Below, piece by piece: positions 35,290 to 43,846 of a DNA stretch of 45,967 bases. The notes under the pieces were generated by a model that was not told where the DNA came from, did not search any database, and saw only the letters and a program-made list of their open reading frames with translations. The stretch spans positions 1-45,967 of the forward strand of contig JAKVJW010000023.1 in the NCBI GenBank assembly GCA_022486815.1. The letters are read 5' to 3'. The stretch comes from Prevotella sp. (lineage in GTDB: Bacteria > Bacteroidota > Bacteroidia > Bacteroidales > Bacteroidaceae). Made by a program: the position numbers and the translations under genes. How positions within the stretch are numbered: the first letter of the stretch is position 1; the number at the start of each line of letters is the position of its first letter.

Positions 35290-36774
35290 TCATATATGCC
35301 TTTGAAGATAGATACTGTGATCGATGCATTTCGGGAATTCTTCTTTATAGTGAGAAACCATAATAAGGGTTTTGTTTTTTCGTTTGCAGAAAGCCTCTAT
35401 AATGTCTTTGACCATACGTCGATTGGTGTTATCCAAGCCATGTAGAGGTTCATCAAGTATAAGCAGTTCGGGATCTTTTACGAAAGCTCGTGCAAGGAGA
35501 ACCAGTCGTTGTTCTCCGCTGGAAATCTTCAGGAACGAACGATGTTCCAAGTTCTCAAGTCCGAAGATATGTAACCAGAATCGACATGTCTCAAATTCTT
35601 CTGTTGAGGGTTTTGCATAAAGTCCTACCGAGTCCTTCAGCCCACTAGCTACGATGCGGACACATTCGAGGTTCTTCTGATAAGACCTTTGTAGTTCTGG
35701 GGATACATAGCCAATATGTTTTTTGATATCCCAGATGCTTTCACCACTGCCTCGTGGACAATCAAAAAGAGTGATGTCACAAGCATAACTCTGTGGATTA
35801 TCGGCACAAACCAAACTTAGAAGAGTTGATTTTCCAGCTCCATTTTGCCCCTGTAATGCCCAATGTTCACCATTATATACAGTCCAATCCAGATCCTTTA
35901 GAATCGTACGTTTACCGTAAGTGATACTTACTTTATTCATCTTTACCACTTCATGGGTATGGTACTCGTTTGACTTGTAAGGGAGATTGATGATTTCCTG
36001 TTCATTTTCTTTGTTCAATACTCGTGTCGGAAAAGGAATGCGATGAGCTAAGTATTCTTCTCTAGTTACTTTTGGATAAACCTTCAAATCTTTTACTTCT
36101 ACTATATGAGTGATAAACTCTGGAATATCATCTAATTTTGATAGAATCAGAATAATCTGAAGATGGTGTTCTGCTGCCAGTTGGGAAAGAAGTACTTTCA
36201 GTTGGATACGAGTATCGGCATCCAGTCCGATGAACGGATTATCCATAATCAGTATGCGTGGTTCTGCAAATAAGGTTTCAGCCAGTTTAAATTTGCGTAG
36301 TTCGCCACTGGAAAGAAGTATGATGTATTTATCCAGAAAGGACTGCATCTCAAACTGTTTATAGATACGCTGTTGCAACGCACGGCGTTCTGGCGTATAT
36401 TCGCCTGCGAATTGAAATGCTTCTTCGAGTTTTGATGCTACGGTCGGTGTATGTTCATCTATTTCCTGCTGGTTCCAACGTTGCTGGAGATAATAAGTCT
36501 TATCATTGTCTCCTCCATAACTGTCTCGGAAAGTAATATATCGGATATTATCGCTTACTCGCTCTTTCTTACTTGGAGAAAAGTCATATTCTGGATCATG
36601 CATCAAGAGAGGATGCCTCCCTATAATGATGTCTGCCAATAGAGATTTTCCTCCTCCATTGGGACCTACTATGGCAATATGTTCTCCCTCTTTTGATTCA
36701 AAATTTACAGGTTCGGCCAAACGCCATTCCTGCATACGTGGGATACCTTGGTTGATACGGATGATTTTCTGCAT
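35290..36774 (-). CDS. ModF-like tandem ABC ATPase
   Basis: A 494-residue protein of two fused ABC ATPase domains without membrane segments, matching E. coli ModF in length and order. Half 1 has Walker A GPNGGGKS (37-44), signature LSSGE, and Walker B ILIMDNP (174-180), where N179 replaces the catalytic Glu. Half 2 is canonical: GQNGAGKST (309-317), SSGEQR and LLILDEP. SGESIWDIKKHIGYVSPEL is nearly the ModF sequence. ModF has an unclear role near molybdate uptake; no permease or binding protein is nearby. One dead and one live site suggest regulatory rather than simple transport use. Confidence 0.8.
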   Translation of the reverse strand: MQKIIRINQGIPRMQEWRLAEPVNFESKEGEHIAIVGPNGGGKSLLADIIIGRHPLLMHDPEYDFSPSKKERVSDNIRYITFRDSYGGDNDKTYYLQQRWNQQEIDEHTPTVASKLEEAFQFAGEYTPERRALQQRIYKQFEMQSFLDKYIILLSSGELRKFKLAETLFAEPRILIMDNPFIGLDADTRIQLKVLLSQLAAEHHLQIILILSKLDDIPEFITHIVEVKDLKVYPKVTREEYLAHRIPFPTRVLNKENEQEIINLPYKSNEYHTHEVVKMNKVSITYGKRTILKDLDWTVYNGEHWALQGQNGAGKSTLLSLVCADNPQSYACDITLFDCPRGSGESIWDIKKHIGYVSPELQRSYQKNLECVRIVASGLKDSVGLYAKPSTEEFETCRFWLHIFGLENLEHRSFLKISSGEQRLVLLARAFVKDPELLILDEPLHGLDNTNRRMVKDIIEAFCKRKNKTLIMVSHYKEEFPKCIDHSIYLQRHI

Positions 36775-36834
36775 GAATATAGTGCTATTCTGTTTTTGTT
36801 GATTTTTTAATTGGTGATTTATTTACCTTTACAC

Positions 36835-37977
36835 TTAGAATTCATTGAGCACAGTTTCTAGTTTTTCGATGAATAAGTCAGCCTCGTCCCTGGTCAAGCA
36901 AAGAGGGGGGAGAATACGCAGAATATTCTTTTGGGCACAACCCGTAAAACAGTGTTGTTGATAAATTAATTTATTACGAACATCCTTCTGTTGGATATCC
37001 ATAACAACTCCGATCATAAGTCCACGCCCTCTAACTTCGAGAATATGCGTGTTGCGCTGTTGAAGTTCCTTTAACTCCTGTATGAGATACTCTCCTACGA
37101 GGTGAGCATTTTCTACTAATCCTTCTTTTTCAAAGACATCAAGTACGGCAAGAGCAGCCGTGCACGCCAGATGATTCCCTCCAAAGGTCGTTCCTAGTTC
37201 GCCGGAGAAAGGTTTGAATGCCGGTGAGATAAGTACTCCTCCTATAGGGAAACCGTTGCCAATGCCTTTGGCTACAGTAATCAGATCTGGTCTGATGCCC
37301 AGCCATTGATGTGCGAAAAACTTGCCGCTTCGGCCATAGCCGCATTGAATCTCATCAGTGATGAGAACGGCGCCCTGTTCATGGCAGGCCTTTTGTAATC
37401 CTTGGGCAAATTCCGGTGTGGCCATATTTACGCCACCGACACCTTGTATACATTCCAGAATGCAAGCACAGACATCCCCTTTTGACAATTCTTTTTCCCA
37501 CGCTTCCAGGTCATTCAATGGTAAGAAGGTTACATGTTTGTTGGAATTGATGGGGGCCGTGATTTTGGGATTATTTGTAACTTCGACAGCTAGTGACGTC
37601 CTTCCGTGGAAGGATTTCTCAGCAGCAAGAATCCTGGTCTTTTCAGTATGGAATGAAGCTAGTTTGAGTGCGTTTTCGTTTGCTTCTGCTCCGGAATTGA
37701 TCAGGAAGAACTGATAGTCATCATAGCCGCTGATCTTGCCCAATCGGTCAGCAAATTGCTGCTGCAACGGGTTGATGACGGAATTGCTGTAGAAGCCTAG
37801 TTGATGAAGCTGACGGGTCATCATTTCTATATAATGGGGATGGCAATGGCCAATACTGATGACAGCATGGCCGCCGTACATATCCAGGTATTCCTGATTT
37901 TTATCGTCCCAGACCTTACAGCCTTTGCCCTTTACGATATTGACATCGAAGAGTGAATATACATTGAATAGTTTCAT
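36835..37977 (-). CDS. argD: N-acetyl/N-succinylornithine aminotransferase
   Basis: A 380-residue class-III PLP aminotransferase for the fourth step of arginine synthesis. LITDEIQCGYGRSGKFFAHQ and the Schiff-base lysine segment LITVAKGIGNGFPIGGV are in place, as is the GTTFGGNHLACTAALAVLD block. It overlaps argC by one base (TAATG). Because the carbamoyltransferase is of the acylornithine type, the substrate is probably the N-succinyl intermediate. Confidence 0.93.
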   Translation of the reverse strand: MKLFNVYSLFDVNIVKGKGCKVWDDKNQEYLDMYGGHAVISIGHCHPHYIEMMTRQLHQLGFYSNSVINPLQQQFADRLGKISGYDDYQFFLINSGAEANENALKLASFHTEKTRILAAEKSFHGRTSLAVEVTNNPKITAPINSNKHVTFLPLNDLEAWEKELSKGDVCACILECIQGVGGVNMATPEFAQGLQKACHEQGAVLITDEIQCGYGRSGKFFAHQWLGIRPDLITVAKGIGNGFPIGGVLISPAFKPFSGELGTTFGGNHLACTAALAVLDVFEKEGLVENAHLVGEYLIQELKELQQRNTHILEVRGRGLMIGVVMDIQQKDVRNKLIYQQHCFTGCAQKNILRILPPLCLTRDEADLFIEKLETVLNEF

Positions 37978-38978
37978 TAAAATGCGCTTCCTTTTAAATT
38001 TAATCCTGACTTTTGATCTATTCCGAACATGATATTCATGTTCTGTACAGCTTGCCCAACTGCTCCTTTAAGAAGGTTATCAAGACAAGATGTAATGAGG
38101 AGTTTATCATCTATCTTATCAACGTGTATGAGTACCTTATTAGTATTTACGACTTGTTTTAAATCTAAAGGCTGGTCTATATAATGCGTAAATGCTGCAT
38201 CTTTATAGAACTCTTTATACCCGGCAATAATTTCATCACTGTCAGCATTCGTCTTAACAACTTCCGTAGCAAAAACGCCACGAGTAAAGCATCCGCGGTA
38301 AGGAATAAAATCAATACTTGTATTGAGAAATCCCTGTATCTGCTTAAGGCTCTGCCGAATTTCCGGGATATGCTGATGCCTGAAGGCTTTATAGATACTC
38401 AGATTGTTGTCCCTCCAGGAATATTGAGTCGTCGTTTGTAACTTTTGCCCGGCTCCAGTACTTCCTGTGATTGCATTGACCGATACATCTTTAGTAATCA
38501 GATGCATCTTAGCTGCTGGGAGTAGTCCTAACTGGATACACGTGGCGAAACATCCTGGGTTTGCAACATGTTGAGCCTTTGCTATCTGGTCTGCATTGAT
38601 CTCTGGAAGTCCATAAATGAAATCATGTTTCTGTGCTGTCGGATGTTGGGTCTTCGTAATATTCTCTGGAGCAAGGCGGAAGTCTTGTGCCAAATCTATG
38701 ATTTTAACATTTTCCGGTATGTTGTGCGTTTTCATGAAAGCCTCGCTTTTTCCGTGTCCAAAACAAAAGAACACCACATCTATCCTGTCGAAAGGCATCT
38801 CGGAAGTAAACTTAATGTCCGTATCACCGTAAAGACCTTCATGGATATCGGCAACAGAATTTCCTGCATTGCTTTCGCTATTGGCAAAGACTATTTCTAC
38901 TTCTGGATGGTTAACAAGAAGACGAATCAATTCCCCTCCTGTAAATCCAGCAGCTCCTAATATTCCTACTCTTATCAT
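37977..38978 (-). CDS. argC: N-acylglutamyl-phosphate reductase
   Basis: A 333-residue enzyme that reduces N-acylglutamyl phosphate to the semialdehyde. The NADP loop is GILGAAGFTGGELIRLL, and the catalytic cysteine is C143 in HVANPGCFATC. It is the first of the tight argC-argD pair, overlapping argD by one base. argB and argJ/argE are not in the window. Confidence 0.94.
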   Translation of the reverse strand: MIRVGILGAAGFTGGELIRLLVNHPEVEIVFANSESNAGNSVADIHEGLYGDTDIKFTSEMPFDRIDVVFFCFGHGKSEAFMKTHNIPENVKIIDLAQDFRLAPENITKTQHPTAQKHDFIYGLPEINADQIAKAQHVANPGCFATCIQLGLLPAAKMHLITKDVSVNAITGSTGAGQKLQTTTQYSWRDNNLSIYKAFRHQHIPEIRQSLKQIQGFLNTSIDFIPYRGCFTRGVFATEVVKTNADSDEIIAGYKEFYKDAAFTHYIDQPLDLKQVVNTNKVLIHVDKIDDKLLITSCLDNLLKGAVGQAVQNMNIMFGIDQKSGLNLKGSAF

Positions 38979-39050
38979 GATTTTTTTTATTTTCTATCCC
39001 TGTTGATATACTGATTTCCTGATATGTCCTTAATTGTGGATAATAAAAAA

Positions 39051-39314
39051 TCAAAGATTGCTTTTTGTATTTTTATCATCATCTTTTGTGGAATTTTCTT
39101 TTTGTTTTATTGAAGTGTCTTTAGGAATAATTAAGCATAGGGCAAAATAGATAATAATACCTGTGAAAATACAGGTTATAACGCTGAAAGCCACATAGGC
39201 CACTCTTATCCATGTAGGATCTACTTCAAAGTAGTTGGCAATACCCGCGCATACACCACCTATTTTGACATCTTCTGTTGATCTTGTCAATCTTTTGTTT
39301 TTTTTATTTTCCAT
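39051..39314 (-). CDS. PspC-domain membrane protein 1
   Basis: An 87-residue protein with the PspC domain: LTRSTEDVKIGGVCAGIANYFEVDPTWIRVAYV followed by a membrane helix (about 40-63). The tail is a Lys/Asp-rich stretch. PspC proteins take part in envelope-stress response in proteobacteria; the role of such short stand-alone forms in Bacteroidetes is unknown. It is a paralog of the next gene. Confidence 0.85.
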   Translation of the reverse strand: MENKKNKRLTRSTEDVKIGGVCAGIANYFEVDPTWIRVAYVAFSVITCIFTGIIIYFALCLIIPKDTSIKQKENSTKDDDKNTKSNL

Positions 39315-39431
39315 ATTATTCGGATTTCTGTAATAGAGTTAAATATACAGTATTGGGGAAATGAATCCAGCCTTTTGAATTCCTTTTGGTCTACAAGTTT
39401 GATTTATAGTTGGTTTTTCTCTTGCGGATTA

Positions 39432-39698
39432 TCATCCATGTGGGATGGTGAGGAATTCATTTAAATATTTCTTCTCTTGAATTCTTTCGAATTGTACCCT
39501 TGAATCTCTTAATGGATTATCAGGTATTATTCTTCCAAGTAAAATATAAGTTATAATTCCTATGATGCATCCTGTCAAAATAGTTACAAGTACAAAAATA
39601 ATTCTGATCCACGTGGAGTTGATTTTAGAATATTCCGCAATACCAGCACACACACCACTTATGTTAACATCTTTCGATGATTTTGCCAGTTTCTTCAT
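39432..39698 (-). CDS. PspC-domain membrane protein 2
   Basis: An 88-residue paralog of the preceding gene: LAKSSKDVNISGVCAGIAEYSKINSTWIRIIFVLV, then a membrane helix and a short charged tail. The two lie in tandem, 117 bp apart, between argG and argC. Duplication followed by divergence of the tails is the simplest explanation. Confidence 0.85.
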   Translation of the reverse strand: MKKLAKSSKDVNISGVCAGIAEYSKINSTWIRIIFVLVTILTGCIIGIITYILLGRIIPDNPLRDSRVQFERIQEKKYLNEFLTIPHG

Positions 39699-39795
39699 TT
39701 TCCTTTTGTGGCTTTACCTTAGGGTCTGTGAAAACATTGAGTTACAAGTTGGAAGAGTAATTACCTGTAGATCTGAATTTAGAAAATAAATCTCA

Positions 39796-40995
39796 TTATC
39801 TCTTCTCCTTGGGATGTATCCCATAATATACTCGTAATGGAGTAGAGAGAACTTTGATAAATCCCTTCATCTCTTCGGCAGTCCAACCATGTTGCATTTC
39901 TCCATATTCCCCAAGTTTTGATTTTAGTAAATCATCTGTGGAATCAACTCCAACGGTTTCAAAACTTAAAGGGCGAAGCTTAAGAATGGCTGTTCCATTA
40001 ACATGTCTTTGTGAGGAAGTCAGCATTGCCTCTATATCTGGCATGACAGGTTCCAGATATTGGCTTTCGTGAAGGAACATGCCATACCAATTGCCAATCT
40101 GGTCTTTCCAATATTGCTGCCATTTGCTGAGTGTATATTTCTCTAATAATCGGTGAGCTTCAATAATCAACTTTGGTGCAGCAGCTTCAAAACCTACACG
40201 CCCCTTGATGCCGATAATCGTGTCTCCTACATTACAATCACGTCCGATGGCGTATGCGGCGCCTATGTCTTCTATCTTTTGGATAGCTTTTACTTTGTCT
40301 TTAAAACCCTCGCCATTGACAGCAGTTATTTCTCCCTTTTCAAAAGTGATTTTGAGCTTACTTTCTTCTCTTTTTGTTACATGTTTCAGATATGCTTCTT
40401 CTGGTAGACCTTGTGCCGAATCAAGGATTTCTCCTCCACAAATGCTGGTTCCCCAAATTCCTACATTATAACTGTATTTCAGTTTTGTGAAGTCTGCATT
40501 AAAACCATGGGTGTTCAGAAAATTCACTTCTTCTTTCCGTGTCAGATGGTGATCACGTGTCAGTGTAATGATTTGAATATTTGGGCACATGACAAGGAAG
40601 GTCATATCGAAGCGGATTTGATCATTCCCGGCTCCTGTTGAACCATGAGCAATAGCGTCTGCACTGATCTCTTTGGCATAACGAGCTATGGCAATAGCTT
40701 GGAAAATACGTTCACTACTTACTGAAATTGGATAACAATTGTTGCGGAGAACATTGCCGAAAATCATATATTTCAAAGATTTTTCGTAATACTCTTGAGT
40801 TACATCAAGTGTGACATATTGTTTGGCTCCCAATTGATAAGCATTCTTTTCATTTCTTTCCAATTGTACAGTACTGAAGCCACCTGTATTGGCACATGCC
40901 GCATAAACATCCCAACCCTCTTGGGAAAGTTTCATAACAGTATAAGAGGTATCAAGTCCTCCGCTATATGCAACAACTACTTTTTTGTTTTCCAT
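39796..40995 (-). CDS. argG: Argininosuccinate synthase
   Basis: A 399-residue ATP-pyrophosphatase that joins citrulline and aspartate. The loop SGGLDTSYTVMKL is at the start; AHGSTGAGNDQIRFD and the VGIWGTSICGG block identify ArgG. Full length. It lies 195 bp after the GNAT gene with no visible ARG box of its own. Confidence 0.94.
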   Translation of the reverse strand: MENKKVVVAYSGGLDTSYTVMKLSQEGWDVYAACANTGGFSTVQLERNEKNAYQLGAKQYVTLDVTQEYYEKSLKYMIFGNVLRNNCYPISVSSERIFQAIAIARYAKEISADAIAHGSTGAGNDQIRFDMTFLVMCPNIQIITLTRDHHLTRKEEVNFLNTHGFNADFTKLKYSYNVGIWGTSICGGEILDSAQGLPEEAYLKHVTKREESKLKITFEKGEITAVNGEGFKDKVKAIQKIEDIGAAYAIGRDCNVGDTIIGIKGRVGFEAAAPKLIIEAHRLLEKYTLSKWQQYWKDQIGNWYGMFLHESQYLEPVMPDIEAMLTSSQRHVNGTAILKLRPLSFETVGVDSTDDLLKSKLGEYGEMQHGWTAEEMKGFIKVLSTPLRVYYGIHPKEKR

Positions 40996-41190
40996 AATCT
41001 TCTCTGATTTTATTTGTAAGTTTACTCTTCTTTTTTATTTTGTAAATTGAAGAGTCTTTGTTTTCTAAATGATGAAAGTGCCGTTTTATATCTGGAATTG
41101 ATTGTATTGTATTTTCTTTTCATTTATTTTGAATAGTACCTATTGTTTAGGGCATTTATAGGATATTTCTATGCCTAAATCATTTTTAGT

Positions 41191-41787
41191 TTAGCTCTTT
41201 TTGTCAATCCTTCTGATTCTATCGATTATTTCCTGTGGCATTTTTGCTGGTAAGCTTTTTTGAGGGTCGAAAAGCATAGCTGTACAGATACAATATTTTC
41301 GGTGAGTTCGATGAAGTACATCTACGTTAATACACCCTTCGCATCCCCTCCAGAAGGCTTCATCATTGGTAAGGTCATTGAACGTGACCGGTAAGTATCC
41401 TAACTGCGTATTCATCTTCATGACAGCTGAACCACTTGTTAATGAGAATATCTTGGCATTTGGCCAACGTAATCGGGCAAGTGTGAATGTAAGATTCTTG
41501 ATTCGTTTGGCGATTCCAAACCCTCTAAAGTCAGGATGAACTATTAAGCCTGATGTTGTGACATATTCTTTGTTCCCCCAAGTCTCTATATAACTAAATC
41601 CTGCGAATTTGTCTCCAGAAAGGGCAATCACAGCTTTGGCTTCTTTCATCTTTGTAGCCAGATACTCGTGTGTACGTTTAGCAATGCCTGTGCCCCGCAC
41701 CTTAGCAGCGTCAGCAATCGTTTTAAGAATGGTATCTATATATTTCTCATCTGATGCATCTGCAACCCTCACTTTGATTTCTTCCAT
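41191..41787 (-). CDS. GNAT acyltransferase in the arginine locus (candidate N-acylglutamate synthase)
   Basis: A 198-residue protein with a GNAT fold; the acyl-CoA loop is VHPDFRGFGIAKRI (83-96) and strands 4-5 read VTTSGLIV. After the fold comes a Cys-rich segment with C149-x2-C152 and C166-x-C168, reminiscent of a metal site. It lies between argR and argG with an ARG-box-like site 6 bp upstream of its start. No ArgA, ArgJ or other first-step enzyme is in the window, so it may make N-acetyl- or N-succinylglutamate. That is inference from context. Confidence 0.75.
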   Translation of the reverse strand: MEEIKVRVADASDEKYIDTILKTIADAAKVRGTGIAKRTHEYLATKMKEAKAVIALSGDKFAGFSYIETWGNKEYVTTSGLIVHPDFRGFGIAKRIKNLTFTLARLRWPNAKIFSLTSGSAVMKMNTQLGYLPVTFNDLTNDEAFWRGCEGCINVDVLHRTHRKYCICTAMLFDPQKSLPAKMPQEIIDRIRRIDKKS

Positions 41788-41792
41788 TTTCT

Positions 41793-41810
41793 TGTGATTA
41801 ATAATTCATG
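41793..41810. promoter_or_regulatory. ARG-box-like operator upstream of the GNAT gene
   Basis: The core TGATTaataATTCA (41795-41808) differs at one core position from the classical ARG box TGAATwwwwATTCA. It ends 6 bp upstream of the GNAT start, where ArgR binding would block transcription or early elongation. Confidence 0.5.
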
Positions 41811-41848
41811 GCCATAGGCCCTTTCTTCAAATTATATGTTTTTGCATT

Positions 41849-42033
41849 ACCCGTTGGCGGAATTAATTAACATCTAAGATTACCGCTAAGTCTGGTAACC
41901 TCATTACAACAGTATTGGTAATCTCGGATCATGTGATAGTTTAAATACTAAACAGTATAAGTGGTTGAAAATAAAATATATGTACAACTTCTTATGCCTA
42001 TTTCTTCCTTCATGTTTAATTCACCCAATGGGT
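41849..42033. mobile_element. MITE-like element, copy 1
   Basis: A 185-bp non-coding element between argR and the GNAT gene. Its ends are inverted repeats: ACCCGTTGGCGGAATTAA on the left and, read inward from the right, ACCCATTGGGTGAATTAA. It is flanked by the direct repeat TGCATT (41843-41848 and 42034-42039). It shares blocks of sequence along its length with 43655-43846, in the same orientation: the left end, GTAATyTCGGAT, ATAAGTGGyTGAA, and ATTTCTTCCTTCATrTTTAATTC. An internal GATTACC/GGTAATC pair gives it secondary structure. No coding sequence. Confidence 0.75.
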
Positions 42034-42071
42034 TGCATTCTGTTTTTGTACTATTATTATCGACCTCTTCA

Positions 42072-42545
42072 TTATAAATTTGGGATGACTGACATTAGTT
42101 CGTCTGTAATGACTTTTTCGCTAGAGTCATCTTTCTTTACAATAAAAATAGTATCATCTCCAGCAATTGTTCCTAATATTTCCGGGAGCCTGGCATTATC
42201 AATATTGTAGGCTATACTGCTGGCGTAGCCTGGACGAGTTTTAATGACTCCTATATTTCCGGAAAAGTTAAGAGATAAGAATCCGGGAGACTGAATCATC
42301 TGCATAGCCGATTGTGGACTATGAACACGCTTGTACATGGTCTCGTTTGGCAATACATATACATATCTTCCGTTCATGCTGGCGGCTTTGGCAACCTTCA
42401 GTTGTTTGAGATCACGACTTAGTGTAGCTTGCGTAAGTTTGAATCCCTCTTTTGAAAGAGCATCAAGTACTTCTTCCTGACTTCCCAGTTCTTGACTGGA
42501 GATAATCATTTTTAGGGCTTCCAATCTGCTGTCTTTTACTTTCAT
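42072..42545 (-). CDS. argR: Arginine repressor
   Basis: A 157-residue regulator. The winged helix N-domain is SRLEALKMIISSQELGSQEEVLDALSKEGFKLTQATLSRDLKQLKV, and the C-terminal arginine-binding hexamer domain contains GTIAGDDTIFIVKKD. It uses arginine as co-repressor. Two ARG-box-like sites cover its own promoter, so autoregulation is likely. It heads the arg block. Confidence 0.94.
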   Translation of the reverse strand: MKVKDSRLEALKMIISSQELGSQEEVLDALSKEGFKLTQATLSRDLKQLKVAKAASMNGRYVYVLPNETMYKRVHSPQSAMQMIQSPGFLSLNFSGNIGVIKTRPGYASSIAYNIDNARLPEILGTIAGDDTIFIVKKDDSSEKVITDELMSVIPNL

Positions 42546-42547
42546 AA

Positions 42548-42597
42548 GATGTATTTTTATTCAATATTACTTGCAAACATATAAATTTTTATTCAAA
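42548..42597 (-). promoter_or_regulatory. argR promoter with two ARG-box-like operators
   Basis: Box 1 (42548-42565) has the core TGTATttttATTCA and box 2 (42580-42597) TAAATttttATTCA; each differs from TGAATwwwwATTCA at one position. Their centres are 32 bp apart, about three helical turns, instead of the 21 bp usual in E. coli. The -7 box TATGTTTG (42574-42581, minus strand) lies between them, so box 2 covers the upstream promoter part and box 1 the start of the transcript. Confidence 0.6.
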
Positions 42598-42756
42598 TAG
42601 AAAAATATTATTGCATAAAATAACAGAAAAACTTAATAAATGTATTTATATTGCTTATTATGCGTATATGTATGCAATTAGAGGTGGCTATAAAAGAAAA
42701 AGGGATTTTGCTTCAATCATGGATTTGGAAGTACAAATTTGTAGGTTCCTTTTTTA

Positions 42757-42762
42757 TATTTA
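42757..42762. repeat. Target-site duplication of the IS982 element, left
   Basis: TATTTA directly abuts the left inverted repeat; the same six bases abut the right end at 43647-43652. Confidence 0.6.
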
Positions 42763-42779
42763 ACGTGAGTTCGACGAAT

Positions 42780-43612
42780 TCAAAAAAGAGCAATCTGTGT
42801 ATCAATGGTCCTTTGAACATTGATACACGGCTTTTTGGGAAAGAAGCAGTAAGCTGCGATACATCCAAGCAGGTTTACAATAAAATTGTCAAAACAACGA
42901 TGCCTGAAATGTTCCACCTGTGCGATATTCTTAAGTTCATCGTTGACAGTTTCTATAATTGCTCTTTTTCTAAGCAGAAGTTTGTCTGATACGGACATCA
43001 GTGCTCCCTTCATATTACTTTTAAGCTTAGTGATAAGCTGGATACCATCAATGAACAGCCTTTGAAAGAGATTCTTACTGATATAGCCCTTCTCACCAAC
43101 CAGCTTACCATAAATAAGTTCTATAAAAGCCTTGTATTCCAGGGGCTTGCGGTCATCCACATCGCCGGGGGTAATCATAAAGTTCAGTAGTTCTCCTTTC
43201 TCATTACAAATTAAGTGAAGTTTGAATCCAAAGAACCAACCCATGGAACTGTCTTCGGTGATCATAGCAACTATTTTTTGTAAAACTTTGATTTTCAATA
43301 CTTTAAATAGTTCTTCTTTGATTGAGTTGAACATGAACTACTGAATAAAATCACAATCATAGACTATTGATTTTCAATATAATAGTCCATTGCAACCAAA
43401 ATGCACTATTTCGGTATACCATTATGGTGCATAGCGCTCAGCGATATGCACCATACAGTAGAGCTCAATGCACTATACAGCTCAACAATGACTATAATGC
43501 TGACTTTACCTGAATCCGATAGACGCTTTTTCTCTTCATAAGCTAGACCAGTAGATGCTTTCTTTCTATCCAAGCAGAATCGATGGTTACAATAATTTTT
43601 GCTGATCATCAA
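42780..43612 (-). pseudogene. IS982-family transposase, internally deleted
   Basis: The C-terminal two thirds are read from 43334 down to 42780 (184 residues) and are clear IS982 transposase: SSMGWFFGFKLHLICNEKGE, TPGDVDDRKPLEYKAF, GEKGYISKNLFQRLF, LRKRAIIETVNDELKNIAQVEH and AAYCFFPKKPC. A short N-terminal piece (43612-43406) has YEEKKRLSDSGKVSIIVIV, like the RLSDSEVMTILI region of intact copies. Between them the central part with the first catalytic Asp is absent and the space holds palindromic DNA. It cannot make active transposase. Confidence 0.8.
43423..43455. repeat. Strong palindrome inside the IS remnant
   Basis: TATGGTGCATA (43423-43433) pairs perfectly with TATGCACCATA (43445-43455), and CGCT/AGCG continues the stem inside, leaving almost no loop. 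Nearby, GACTATT and AATAGTC (about 43354-43376) form another inverted repeat, and the motif TGCAT recurs. Confidence 0.65.
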
Positions 43613-43654
43613 ATTTTTAGATCTTTATATTTCGTCGAACTCGCGTTATTTAAG

Positions 43655-43846
43655 ACCTGTTGGCGGAATTAATTTACCATAGTATTGCCCCCCCAGTTCC
43701 ATAGCGGTAAACTCATTACCAAAGTACCACAGCGTGGTAATTTCGGATTGTAACTTTTTTAAAAGGGTGGATGAATAAGTGGCTGAAGATTACATATACG
43801 GCTTCTTGTCCCATTTCTTCCTTCATATTTAATTCCGCCAATGAGT
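43655..43846. mobile_element. MITE-like element, copy 2
   Basis: A 192-bp non-coding element with terminal inverted repeats ACCTGTTGGCGGAATTAA (left) and, read inward from the right, ACTCATTGGCGGAATTAA. It is flanked by a perfect 7-bp direct repeat ATTTAAG (43648-43654 and 43847-43853), or 8 bp if the preceding T is counted. It is a diverged copy of 41849-42033. The IS982 element sits directly on its left duplication. Confidence 0.8.

Larger units (their letters stand above)
42763..43646 (-). mobile_element. Degenerate IS982-family insertion sequence
   Basis: An 884-bp element bounded by 16-bp inverted repeats, ACGTGAGTTCGACGAA (42763-42778) and TTCGTCGAACTCGCGT (43631-43646), with one mismatch, and by the 6-bp duplication TATTTA. 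It contains a broken transposase on the minus strand. It is shorter than the ~1 kb usual for the family because the middle of the transposase is missing. Confidence 0.8.

Noticed and set aside
42761..42778. IS982 inverted repeats counted as 18 bp (beginning TA)
   Set aside because: The outer TA is better explained as part of the TATTTA target duplication, leaving 16-bp ends.
42651..42989. 112-codon plus-strand ORF across the IS boundary
   Set aside because: It runs from intergenic DNA into the antisense of the transposase remnant; no conserved features.
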